Assembly: GCF_014656135.1 (NCBI RefSeq) | Contig: NZ_BNBV01000004.1 | Span: 266,459-330,458, forward strand | From: Streptomyces thermodiastaticus | GTDB taxonomy: Bacteria > Actinomycetota > Actinomycetes > Streptomycetales > Streptomycetaceae | DNA length: 64,000 bases | Direction: 5' to 3' | In this document: positions 45,809 to 54,109 of the stretch, piece by piece | Layout: each line of letters begins with the position of its first letter | How positions within the stretch are numbered: the first letter of the stretch is position 1 | Notes under the pieces: generated by a model | Database searches by the model: none | Told to the model about the DNA's origin: nothing | Seen by the model: only the letters and a program-made list of their open reading frames with translations | Position numbers and translations under genes: made by a program

Positions 45809-47890
45809 TCACCGGGCGGCGGACTCGGCCTGGGCCTGGATCGCGGTGATGGCCACGGTGTTGACGATGTCCTGGACCAGGGCGCCGCGCGACAGGTCGT
45901 TCACCGGCTTGCGCAGGCCCTGCAGCACCGGGCCCACCGCGATCGCGCCGGCCGAGCGCTGCACGGCCTTGTAGGTGTTGTTGCCGGTGTTCAGGTCGGG
46001 GAAGACCAGCACGGTGGCCTGTCCGGCGACCGCGGAGCCGGGCAGCTTGGTCGCGGCCACCGTCGGCTCCACGGCCGCGTCGTACTGGATCGGGCCCTCG
46101 ATCAGCAGGTCCGGCCGGCGCGACCGCACCAGGTCGGTGGCCTCACGCACCTTGTCCACGTCGGCGCCGAAGCCGGAGGTGCCGGTGGAGTACGACAGCA
46201 TCGCGATGCGCGGCTCGACGCCGAACTGCGCGGCGGTGGTCGCGGACTGGACGGCGATGTCGGCCAGCTGCTCGGCGTCGGGGTCAGGGTTGACCGCGCA
46301 GTCGCCGTAGACGAGCACCTTGTCGGCCAGGCACATGAAGAACACCGAGGAGACGATCGACGCCTCCGGCTTGGTCTTGATGATCTCGAAGGCCGGGCGG
46401 ATGGTGGCCGCCGTGGAGTGCACCGAGCCCGACACCATGCCGTCGGCCAGCCCCTCCTGGACCATCAGCGTGCCGAAGTAGTTCACGTCGGACACCACGT
46501 CGTAGGCCAGCTCCACGGTCACACCCTTGTGGGCGCGCAGCTGGGCGTACTTCTCGGCGAAGGAGTCCCGCAGCTCGGAGGTGGCCGGGTCGATCAGCAG
46601 GCTGTCGCCGAGATCGACGCCGAGGTCGGCGGCCTTCTTGCGGACGGCGTCCTCGGGGCCGAGCAGCGTCAGGTCGCACACGCCGCGCCGCAGCAGCACC
46701 TCCGCCGCGCGCAGCACCCGCTCCCCGGTGCCCTCGGGCAGCACCACCCGCCGCTTGTCGGAGCGGGCCTGCTCCAGCAGCTTGTGCTCGAACATCATCG
46801 GCGTGACCCGGTCGGTGCTGGGCGCCGAGACGCGCTTGTTCAGGCCGGCGGTGTCGACGTACCGCTCGAACAGGCCGAGCGCGGTCTCCGCCTTGCGCGG
46901 GGTGGACGCGTTGAGCTTGCCCTCCAGGGAGAACAGCTGCGCGGCCGTCGGGAAGCTGCTGCCGGTGACCGATATCACCGGGGTGCCGGGGGCGAGCCGC
47001 GCGGCCAGGGTCAGGATCTCCTCGCCGGGCTGCTCGTTCAGCGTGAGCAGCACACCGGCGATCGGCGGGGTGCCGGCGCTGTGCGCGGCCAGCGAGCCGA
47101 CGACCAGGTCGGCGCGGTCGCCGGGGGTGACGACCAGGCAGCCCGGGGTGAGGGCCTTGAGCAGGTTGGGCAGCATCGCGCCGCCGAAGACGAAGTCCAG
47201 GACGTCCCGGGCCAGTCCCGCGTCGTCGCCCAGCAGGACCCGGCCGCCCAGGACCTGGGTGATCTGCGCGACCGTCGGCGCGGACAGGGCGGGCTCGTCG
47301 GGCAGCACCCAGCAGGGCACCGGCAGCCGGTCCTCGAGCTGCTCGGCGATCTCGTCGCGCGCCTCGCGCGCCACCCGGTTGGTGATCACGGCCAGCACGT
47401 CGCAGCCGAGCGAGTCGTAGGCGCGGTAGGCGTTGCGGGTCTCGGCGAGCACGGACTGCGCGGACTGCCGGCGGCCGCCGACCACCGGGATCACGGAGGC
47501 ACCGAACTCGTTGGCGAGGCGGGCGTTGAGCGCCAGCTCGTCCGGCAGCTGGGTATCGGCGAAGTCGGTGCCCAGCACGAGCACCACGTCGTAGTCGCGG
47601 GCCACCCGGTGGAAGCGGTCCACCAGCACGGACACCAGCTCGTCCGTGCCCTTCTCCGCCTGGAGCGCGGACGCCTCCTCGTAGCCCATGCCGTAGACGC
47701 TCGCCGGGTCCTGGCCGAGCCGGTAGCGAGCGCGCAGCAGCTCGAAGAGCCGGTCCGGACCGTCGTGCACGAGCGGCCGGAAGACGCCCACCCGGTCCAC
47801 CTGCCGGGTCAGCAGCTCCATGACTCCCAGCTCGACGACCTGGCGGCCGTCGCCGCGGTCGATGCCGGTCACGTACACGCTGCGGGTCAC
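45809..47890 (-). CDS. pta: Phosphate acetyltransferase, long form
   Basis: This 693-residue enzyme interconverts acetyl-CoA and acetyl phosphate. The first about 350 residues form the BioD-like and DRTGG regulatory part (VYVTGIDRGDGRQVVELGVMELL), and the C-terminal about 330 residues the catalytic PTA_PTB domain (GVCDLTLLGPEDAVR, SYSTGTSGFGADVDKV, FPDLNTGNNTYKAVQR). GTG 47890 is preceded by GGAGAG and gives the family start. The open frame to 48010 includes a repetitive leader and is rejected. Confidence 0.95.
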   Translation of the reverse strand: MTRSVYVTGIDRGDGRQVVELGVMELLTRQVDRVGVFRPLVHDGPDRLFELLRARYRLGQDPASVYGMGYEEASALQAEKGTDELVSVLVDRFHRVARDYDVVLVLGTDFADTQLPDELALNARLANEFGASVIPVVGGRRQSAQSVLAETRNAYRAYDSLGCDVLAVITNRVAREARDEIAEQLEDRLPVPCWVLPDEPALSAPTVAQITQVLGGRVLLGDDAGLARDVLDFVFGGAMLPNLLKALTPGCLVVTPGDRADLVVGSLAAHSAGTPPIAGVLLTLNEQPGEEILTLAARLAPGTPVISVTGSSFPTAAQLFSLEGKLNASTPRKAETALGLFERYVDTAGLNKRVSAPSTDRVTPMMFEHKLLEQARSDKRRVVLPEGTGERVLRAAEVLLRRGVCDLTLLGPEDAVRKKAADLGVDLGDSLLIDPATSELRDSFAEKYAQLRAHKGVTVELAYDVVSDVNYFGTLMVQEGLADGMVSGSVHSTAATIRPAFEIIKTKPEASIVSSVFFMCLADKVLVYGDCAVNPDPDAEQLADIAVQSATTAAQFGVEPRIAMLSYSTGTSGFGADVDKVREATDLVRSRRPDLLIEGPIQYDAAVEPTVAATKLPGSAVAGQATVLVFPDLNTGNNTYKAVQRSAGAIAVGPVLQGLRKPVNDLSRGALVQDIVNTVAITAIQAQAESAAR

Positions 47891-47903
47891 GCGGGCTCTC
47901 CGT

Positions 47904-47930
47904 TTCGTCAGGTTCGTCAGGATCGTCAGG
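47904..47930 (-). repeat. Three tandem 9-bp repeats in the pta leader
   Basis: TTCGTCAGG, TTCGTCAGG and ATCGTCAGG stand head to tail, directly upstream of the pta ribosome-binding site (CCTGACGAA on the coding strand). They would lie in the 5' untranslated RNA. Function unknown; an anti-sense-to-Shine-Dalgarno or protein-binding role is possible. Confidence 0.7.
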
Positions 47931-48003
47931 GAATTTCGTCTGAGATGGGATGATCCGTCGCTCGTCCGGGCAAAAAAACACCCGCCGGGAAGAGCGGACC
48001 CTC

Positions 48004-48032
48004 TTGACAATACCTCCGCCTGTAGATAAGGC
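48004..48032 (+). promoter_or_regulatory. Candidate pfkA promoter
   Basis: TTGACA (48004-48009) is a consensus -35; with a 17-base spacer the -10 is TAAGGC (48027-48032), a fair match. It lies 86 bases upstream of the pfkA ATG in the region divergent from pta. Confidence 0.45.
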
Positions 48033-48117
48033 GCCCGTCAGGACGTCGCCGGTGCCGGGACGTGAAACAATCGGACAGGATCACCGGTGTCGACAGTGAG
48101 CAGGAGACGACAGCACG

Positions 48118-49143
48118 ATGCGTATCGGAGTTCTCACGGCAGGCGGCGACTGTCCGGGGCTGAACGCGGTGATCCGGTCGGTCGTGCACCGAGCGGTCAC
48201 GGCCTACGGCGACGAGGTCATCGGTTTCGAGGACGGCTACGCGGGCCTGCTCGACGGCCGCTACCGCGAGCTGGACCTCAACGCGGTCAGCGGCATCCTC
48301 GCCCGGGGCGGCACCATCCTCGGCTCCTCCCGGCTGGAGCGCGACCGGCTCAGGGAGGCGTGCGAGAACGCCTCCGACATGATCCACCGCTTCGGCATCG
48401 ACGCTCTCATCCCGATCGGCGGCGAGGGCACGCTGACCGCGGCGCGCATGCTCTCCGACGCGGGCCTTCCCGTGGTCGGCGTGCCGAAGACCATCGACAA
48501 CGACATCTCCTCCACCGACCGCACCTTCGGCTTCGACACCGCGGTCGGCGTCGCCACGGAGGCCATGGACCGGCTGAAGACCACCGCCGAGTCGCACCAG
48601 CGCGTGATGGTGGTCGAGGTCATGGGGCGGCACGCGGGCTGGATCGCCCTGGAGTCCGGCATGGCCGCCGGCGCCCACGGCATCTGCCTGCCCGAGCGCC
48701 CCTTCGACCCGGCCGACCTGGTCAAGATGGTCGAGGAACGGTTCGCCCGCGGCAAGAAGTTCGCGGTGATCTGCGTGGCCGAGGGCGCCCACCCCGCCGA
48801 GGGCACCATGGACTACGGCAAGGGCGAGATCGACCAGTTCGGCCACGAGCGCTTCCGGGGCATCGGCACCGCCCTGGCCCACGAGCTGGAGAAGCGGCTC
48901 GGCAAGGAGGCCAAGCCGGTCATCCTGGGCCATGTGCAGCGCGGCGGCGTCCCCACGGCCTACGACCGCATCCTGGCCACCCGCTTCGGCTGGCACGCCG
49001 TGGAGGCGGCGCACCGCGGCGAGTTCGGTCACATGACCGCGCTGCGCGGCACCGACATCGTGATGGTGCCGCTGGCCGAGGCGGTCACCGAGCTGAAGAC
49101 CGTACCCAAGGACCGCATGGACGAGGCCGAGTCGGTGTTCTGA
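48118..49143 (+). CDS. pfkA: ATP-dependent 6-phosphofructokinase
   Basis: This 341-residue enzyme phosphorylates fructose 6-phosphate. MRIGVLTAGGDCPGLNAVIR, GGEGT (Gly104) and PKTIDNDI (Lys124) are visible. Gly104 is the ATP-type residue, whereas Lys124 is usual in PPi enzymes; the pair is typical of actinobacterial group III enzymes that use ATP. VMGRHAGW and GHVQRGG complete the active site. Position suggests pfkA3 (SCO5426) orthology; that paralogue assignment is inference. Confidence 0.95.
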   Translation: MRIGVLTAGGDCPGLNAVIRSVVHRAVTAYGDEVIGFEDGYAGLLDGRYRELDLNAVSGILARGGTILGSSRLERDRLREACENASDMIHRFGIDALIPIGGEGTLTAARMLSDAGLPVVGVPKTIDNDISSTDRTFGFDTAVGVATEAMDRLKTTAESHQRVMVVEVMGRHAGWIALESGMAAGAHGICLPERPFDPADLVKMVEERFARGKKFAVICVAEGAHPAEGTMDYGKGEIDQFGHERFRGIGTALAHELEKRLGKEAKPVILGHVQRGGVPTAYDRILATRFGWHAVEAAHRGEFGHMTALRGTDIVMVPLAEAVTELKTVPKDRMDEAESVF

Positions 49144-49162
49144 CCGGCTCCGGCCCCGGTCA
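49141..49162. terminator. Hairpin at the pfkA stop
   Basis: TGACCGG (starting with the pfkA stop codon) pairs exactly with CCGGTCA (49156-49162) around an 8-base loop, facing the convergent response regulator gene. Confidence 0.4.
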
Positions 49163-49260
49163 TCCGGCAGCCCACGCCGCGCGCCCCAGGCCGCGCGCGG
49201 CCGTACGCCGGTGATCCGCTGGTGTGCGCGGCGCGCCGGGTGCGGCGACCGCGCCGGCGC

Positions 49261-49965
49261 TCAGCGTGCTCCGCTCCCGGCGCCCGTCACCCACCGGTAC
49301 ACCAGCTCCGGGCGGCCCACCTGCCCGTACAGCGGGCGGCGGGCCGCGCGCCCGGTGTGCACCAGGTGCTCCAGATAGCGGCGGGCGGTGATCCGGGAGA
49401 TGCCCACCGCCTCGGCGAGCTGGGCCGCGGTCAGGCCGTCCGGCGCCGTGCGCAGCGCGCCCGTCACCCGCTCCAGCGTGGGCGCGCTCAGCCCCTTGGG
49501 CAGCGCGGGCGGACTCGGGGCCCGCAGCACCGCCAGCGCCCGGTCCACGTCCTCCTGACCGCCTGCCTCGCCGACCGCCGCGTGGAACAGGGCGTAGCGC
49601 ATCAGGCGGTCCCGCAGGGTGGCGAACGTGAACGGTTTCAGCACGTACTGCACCACCCCCAGCGACACGCCCTCCCGCACCACCGCCAGATCCCGCGCCG
49701 AGGTCACCGCGATCACGTCGGCGAGGTGACCGGCCGCCCGCAGGGTGCGGGCCAGCTGCAGTCCGTGCACGTCCGGCAGGTGCAGGTCGAGCAGCAGCAG
49801 GTCCACCGGGGTGCGCTCCAGCGCCCGCCGGGCCTCGGCGCCGGTGCGGGCCTTGCCGACCGCGACGAAGCCCGGCACCCGTTCCACGTACAGCACATGC
49901 GCGTCCGCGGCGACCGGGTCGTCCTCGACGACCAGCACGCGGATGGGCTCCGGTTCCGCCGTCAT
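49261..49965 (-). CDS. Response regulator, CitB/DpiA family
   Basis: This 234-residue regulator has a receiver domain (residues 8-125) with acidic pocket EDD, phosphoacceptor D60 in LLLLDLHLPDVHG and K in VLKPF, then a C-terminal helix-turn-helix (about 170-200, LTAAQLAEAVGISRITARRY). Its ATG overlaps the histidine kinase stop by four bases. The CitB family controls uptake and use of citrate or C4-dicarboxylates, and the divergently placed symporter at 51783 is its likely target. Confidence 0.93.
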   Translation of the reverse strand: MTAEPEPIRVLVVEDDPVAADAHVLYVERVPGFVAVGKARTGAEARRALERTPVDLLLLDLHLPDVHGLQLARTLRAAGHLADVIAVTSARDLAVVREGVSLGVVQYVLKPFTFATLRDRLMRYALFHAAVGEAGGQEDVDRALAVLRAPSPPALPKGLSAPTLERVTGALRTAPDGLTAAQLAEAVGISRITARRYLEHLVHTGRAARRPLYGQVGRPELVYRWVTGAGSGAR

Positions 49966-51632
49966 GCCGCGCCTCCGGCCGCCGGGGACAGCGCGTCGTC
50001 GTCCGTGCGCCGCCGGGGCCCGTCCCCCAGCGGCAGCCGTGCCTCGAAGACCGCGCCGCGCTCCTCGGCCTCCCGCACCGTCAGCGTCCCGCCGTGCCGG
50101 TGCACCGCCTGCCGTGCCAGGGCCAGACCCAGCCCGCGGCCGCCCGGCCCCGTCGGCTTGGTCGAAAATCCCCGCTGGAACACCAGGTCCGCGTGGGCGG
50201 GATCCACGCCCGGACCGGTGTCCGCCACCCGCAGCAGCAGCTCGTCGCCCGTCGTGCGCACCGTCACCTCCACCCGGGCCGGGACGCTGCCCTGGGCGGC
50301 GTCGACCGCGTTGTCCACCAGATTGCCGAGGATGGTCACCAGGTCCCGGGACGGCAGGCTGCGGGGGAGCAGCCCGTCGTCCAGACCGCTGTCCTCGCCG
50401 ATCACCAGTTCGACCCCGCGTTCATTGGCCTGCGCCGTCTTGCCGAGCAGCAGCGCCGCCAGCACCGGCTCGCTGACCGCCGCGACCACCTGGTCGGTCA
50501 GCGCCTGCGCCAGCTCCAGCTCCGCCGTGGCGAACTCCACGGCCTCCTGCGCCCGGCCCAGCTCGATCAGCGACACCACCGTGTGCAGCCGGTTCGCCGC
50601 CTCGTGCGCCTGGGAGCGCAGCGCCTGGGTGAAGCCGCGCTCGGAGTCCAGCTCGCCCATCAGCGCCTGCAGCTCGGTGACGTCCCGCAGCGTCACCACC
50701 GTGCCGCGGCGCTGCCCGCCCGAGACCGGCGAGGTGTTCACCACCAGGACCCGAGAGGCGGTCAGATGCACCTCGTCCACCCGCGGCTCCGAGGCCAGCA
50801 ACGCCCCCGTCAGCGGCGCCGGCAGCCCCAGCTCGGCCACCGACCGGCCCACCACGTCCGGCTCGGCCTCCGGGCCGCCGAGCCCCAGCAGCTCCCGCCC
50901 GCCGTCGTTGATCAGCGCCACCCGGTGCTGCGCGTCCAGCATCAGCAGCCCCTCGCGCACCGCGTGCAGCGCGGCCTCGTGGTAGTCGTACATGCGGCTC
51001 AGCTCGTCGGCGCCCATGCCGTGGGTGTGCCGGCGCAGCCGGGCGTTGATGACATAGGTGCCCAGCGCGCCGACCACCAGGATGCCGCCCGCGACCACGA
51101 ACAGCGCGGTGACCTGCTCGCGCACCCGCTCGCTGATGACCTCCACCGTGATGCCCGCGCTGACCAGGCCGATCACGCGGCCGTCGGCGTCCTGCACGGG
51201 CGTGACCGCGCGCACCGAGGGCCCGAGGGTGCCGGTGTAGGTCTCGGTGAAGGACCGGCCCTTCAGCGCGGGGCCGGTGGTGCCGAGGAACCGTTTGCCG
51301 ATCTGGTCCGCATCCGGATGGGTCCAGCGGATGCCCTCCGGGTTCATGATCGTCACGAAGTCGACCTGGGTGTCCCGCTGCACCTTCAGCGCGTACGGCT
51401 GCAGCCGGGCCGTGGGATCGGCGCTGTGGATCGCGGCCCGCACCGAGGGGGAGTCGGCGATGGAGCGGGCCACCGCGGTGGTCTGGCGGCGGGCCGCCTC
51501 CTCCGCCTGCCCGCGGTCGCTGACGTAGGTGAACAGCGCATATCCGGCCACGACGAGAGCGAGCAGCACGGCCTGCATCGCGAAGAGCTGGCCCGCCAGG
51601 CTGCGAGGTAGCGGAAGGGCGGGTATGCGCAT
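49962..51632 (-). CDS. Sensor histidine kinase, CitA/DcuS family
   Basis: This 556-residue kinase has membrane helices at about residues 14-37 and 172-196 that frame an extracytoplasmic sCache/PAS sensor (about 38-170), a cytoplasmic PAS (about 215-320), the phosphoacceptor His343 in RSQAHEAANRLH, and a HATPase domain with NLVDNAVDAA and the glycine-rich GPGVDPAHADLVFQRGFSTK and GLGLALARQ. It probably senses an external di- or tricarboxylate. The start is uncertain; ATG 51632 gives a normal N-terminus, but no strong ribosome-binding site. Confidence 0.92.
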   Translation of the reverse strand: MRIPALPLPRSLAGQLFAMQAVLLALVVAGYALFTYVSDRGQAEEAARRQTTAVARSIADSPSVRAAIHSADPTARLQPYALKVQRDTQVDFVTIMNPEGIRWTHPDADQIGKRFLGTTGPALKGRSFTETYTGTLGPSVRAVTPVQDADGRVIGLVSAGITVEVISERVREQVTALFVVAGGILVVGALGTYVINARLRRHTHGMGADELSRMYDYHEAALHAVREGLLMLDAQHRVALINDGGRELLGLGGPEAEPDVVGRSVAELGLPAPLTGALLASEPRVDEVHLTASRVLVVNTSPVSGGQRRGTVVTLRDVTELQALMGELDSERGFTQALRSQAHEAANRLHTVVSLIELGRAQEAVEFATAELELAQALTDQVVAAVSEPVLAALLLGKTAQANERGVELVIGEDSGLDDGLLPRSLPSRDLVTILGNLVDNAVDAAQGSVPARVEVTVRTTGDELLLRVADTGPGVDPAHADLVFQRGFSTKPTGPGGRGLGLALARQAVHRHGGTLTVREAEERGAVFEARLPLGDGPRRRTDDDALSPAAGGAA

Positions 51633-51782
51633 GCCGCCAGTCTGCCTTTTCGTCGTGGCGTGAACTAAATGAACGGAAGGGTGACCGCCCTCACACGGCG
51701 CGAGATAGTCACCAGGTCCCCGAAACCCCGGACGTGAGCCGCACGCCGGTGATGCCGACGACGTCGTCAAGGAGGGCCGCTC

Positions 51783-53186
51783 GTGAGCAGTGCAGCCGAT
51801 ACGGCACCTGCCGCACCCGCCGCAGGTTCCGGCCCCGCAGCCAAGCGGGACCGCACCCACTATCTGTACCTGGCCGTGATCGCCGCGGTGGTCCTCGCCG
51901 TGATCGTGGGATTCGCCGCACCGGACTTCGCCAAGGAGCTCAAGCCGCTCGGCACCGGCTTCGTCAACCTGATCAAGATGATGATCTCGCCGATCATCTT
52001 CTGCACGATCGTGCTCGGCGTCGGGTCGGTCCGCAAGGCCGCCAAGGTCGGCAAGGTGGGCGGGCTCGCCCTCGGCTACTTCATCGTCATGTCGTTCGTC
52101 GCCCTGGCCATCGGCCTGGTGATCGGCAACCTCGTCCACCCCGGCAGCGGCATGCACCTCACCGAGGCGGTCAAGGGCGTCGGCCACGCCCAGGCGGACG
52201 CCGCCAAGGAGGGCCCGGTCGACTTCGTGCTGGGCATCATCCCGACCACGCTGGTCTCGGCGTTCACCGAGGGCGAGGTGCTGCAGACGCTGCTGGTCGC
52301 CCTGCTGGTCGGCTTCGCGCTGCAGGCCATGGGCCGCAAGGGCGAGCCCGTGCTGCGCGGCATCGAGCACATCCAGCGGCTGGTCTTCCGCGTGCTCGCC
52401 ATGATCATGTGGGCCGCCCCGGTCGGCGCCTTCGGCGCGATGGCCGCCGTCGTCGGCGAGACGGGCGTGGACGCCCTGAAGGCGCTGGCCACCATCATGA
52501 TCGGCTTCTATGTCACCTGTGTGCTGTTCGTGATCGTGGTGCTCGGCGCGATGACCCGCCTGGTGGCCGGCGTCAACATCTTCCGGCTGCTGACGTACCT
52601 GGGCCGCGAGTTCCTGCTGATCCTGTCGACCTCGTCGTCGGAGTCGGCGCTGCCCCGCCTGATCGCCAAGATGGAGCACCTCGGCATCAGCCGCCCGGTC
52701 GTCGGTATCACGGTGCCGACCGGCTACTCCTTCAACCTCGACGGCACCATGATCTACCTGACCATGGCCTCGCTGTTCATCGCCGACGCCATGGACCAGC
52801 CGCTGTCGATCGGCCAGCAGATCACCCTGCTGCTGTTCATGATGATCGCCTCCAAGGGCGCCGCCGGTGTCACCGGCGCCGGGCTCGCCACGCTCGCCGG
52901 TGCCCTGCAGTCCCACAAGCCCGCCCTGGTCGACGGCGTCGGCCTGATCGTCGGCATCGACCGCTTCATGAGCGAGGCCCGCGCCCTGACCAACTTCGCG
53001 GGCAACGCCGTCGCCTCCCTGCTGATCGGCACCTGGACCCACGAGGTGGACAAGGACCGGGTGCGGCGCGTGCTCGCCGGTGAGCTGCCGTTCGACGAGC
53101 GGATGCTGCTGGACGACTCCGAGGACGGCTCCGAGGACCTCCCCGGGCAGCGCGGGGACGGCCACAAGGAGCTGGCCACCGCCTGA
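51783..53186 (+). CDS. Cation:dicarboxylate symporter, DctA/GltP type
   Basis: This 467-residue transporter has about eight membrane helices, the Ser-rich hairpin LSTSSSESALPRLIAKMEHLG, the GYSFNLDGTMIYLTMASLFIAD motif (NxDG) and SKGAAGVTGAG. It imports C4-dicarboxylates or glutamate with Na+ or H+. The GTG start has AAGGAGGG about eight bases upstream. It is divergent from the CitA/CitB-like pair and probably under its control. Confidence 0.94.
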   Translation: MSSAADTAPAAPAAGSGPAAKRDRTHYLYLAVIAAVVLAVIVGFAAPDFAKELKPLGTGFVNLIKMMISPIIFCTIVLGVGSVRKAAKVGKVGGLALGYFIVMSFVALAIGLVIGNLVHPGSGMHLTEAVKGVGHAQADAAKEGPVDFVLGIIPTTLVSAFTEGEVLQTLLVALLVGFALQAMGRKGEPVLRGIEHIQRLVFRVLAMIMWAAPVGAFGAMAAVVGETGVDALKALATIMIGFYVTCVLFVIVVLGAMTRLVAGVNIFRLLTYLGREFLLILSTSSSESALPRLIAKMEHLGISRPVVGITVPTGYSFNLDGTMIYLTMASLFIADAMDQPLSIGQQITLLLFMMIASKGAAGVTGAGLATLAGALQSHKPALVDGVGLIVGIDRFMSEARALTNFAGNAVASLLIGTWTHEVDKDRVRRVLAGELPFDERMLLDDSEDGSEDLPGQRGDGHKELATA

Positions 53187-53220
53187 CCTCGGGCCGGCCG
53201 CGACGGCCGCCCCATGTGAC

Positions 53221-53265
53221 GCCGGACGCCCGGCCCCGTCACCGAGCGGGGGCCGGGCGTCCGGC
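53221..53265. terminator. Bidirectional terminator
   Basis: The 17-base arm 53221-53237 (GCCGGACGCCCGGCCCC) pairs exactly with 53249-53265 around an 11-base loop, between converging dctA-like and TetR genes. Confidence 0.85.
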
Positions 53266-53364
53266 CGTCCGCACCGCCCCACCGCCGGCGGCCGGACCTC
53301 ACGAGGGGCCCGGCCGCCGGTGTGCCGTGTCGCGGGGCGGTCGGCCCCCTGTCCGACTGTCCGG

Positions 53365-53982
53365 CTATTCGGCTATCCGGCCCACCAGCGTCGCGGCCCG
53401 GGACGCCGGCACCCCCGCGCTCGTCAGGACCGTGGTCGCGGCCGCGCGGGCCGCCTCACCGGGCGGCACCAGGCCGTCGTTCACCGCCTCCATCAGCCCG
53501 AACAGGATCTGCTCCACCACATAGGCGAGCGCGGGCGCGGGCAGCGCGGACCGGAACCCGCCCTGGTCCAGCCCCCGCTGCAGAAGCTCCACACTGCTGC
53601 TGCGCACCGGCGTGAGCCGCTCGCGGATGCCCTGCATGGTGACCGTCCGCTGGGCGAGCGCCACCAGCAGCCGGTAACGGTCGGCGATGGGCCAGACCGC
53701 CAGCACACAGCGCGCCAGCGCCTCCACCGGGTCCTCCACACCGGCGCGCCCCGCCGCGTGTGCGGCCGCGAGCGCCTGCACCGCGTCGTCGACGAGCGTG
53801 CCGATCAGCGCCTCACGGTTGGGGAAGTGGCCGTACACCGTGCGCCGCACCACCCCCGCGGCCCGCGCGATCTGGTCCATGGACGCGTCGGGGTCGCGCA
53901 GCAGCTCGGCGAGGGCGACGTCGAGGATGCGGCGCCGGTTCGCGTCGGCGCGACTGGTGGAGCCCGTGGTCATGGCTGCCAT
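53365..53982 (-). CDS. TetR family repressor of the DHA2 efflux gene
   Basis: This 205-residue repressor has the helix-turn-helix MDQIARAAGVVRRTVYGHFP near residues 33-52. The C-terminal helical pocket is of the multidrug-sensing kind. ATG 53982 (MAAMTTG) has GGGAAGG upstream; the second ATG, 53973, is also possible. It diverges from the transporter at 54110, and three 18-bp operators lie between them, so autoregulation and repression of the pump are very likely. Confidence 0.9.
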   Translation of the reverse strand: MAAMTTGSTSRADANRRRILDVALAELLRDPDASMDQIARAAGVVRRTVYGHFPNREALIGTLVDDAVQALAAAHAAGRAGVEDPVEALARCVLAVWPIADRYRLLVALAQRTVTMQGIRERLTPVRSSSVELLQRGLDQGGFRSALPAPALAYVVEQILFGLMEAVNDGLVPPGEAARAAATTVLTSAGVPASRAATLVGRIAE

Positions 53983-53999
53983 TCTGCCTTCCCAGGGAT

Positions 54000-54062
54000 T
54001 TGCACAGTACTGTGCAACGTCGTACATTGCACACGGCTGTGCAGTTGCACGCCATTGTGCAA
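54000..54062. promoter_or_regulatory. Triple 18-bp operator between TetR and MFS genes
   Basis: Site 1 TTGCACAGTACTGTGCAA (54000-54017) is a perfect palindrome; sites 2 (54027-54044) and 3 (54045-54062) have the same TTGCAC...GTGCAR frame with central differences and abut each other. They cover the whole divergent promoter region between the TetR start and the MFS ribosome-binding site. Confidence 0.85.
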
Positions 54063-54109
54063 TTCACTGTGCGGTGTTCGTCCCGCACCCGAGGAAGGCG
54101 ACCCGAGTC

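Noticed and set aside
47891..48010. A longer Pta starting at 48010
   Set aside because: The extra 40 residues come from the repeat-containing leader; GTG 47890 has a ribosome-binding site and the family N-terminus.
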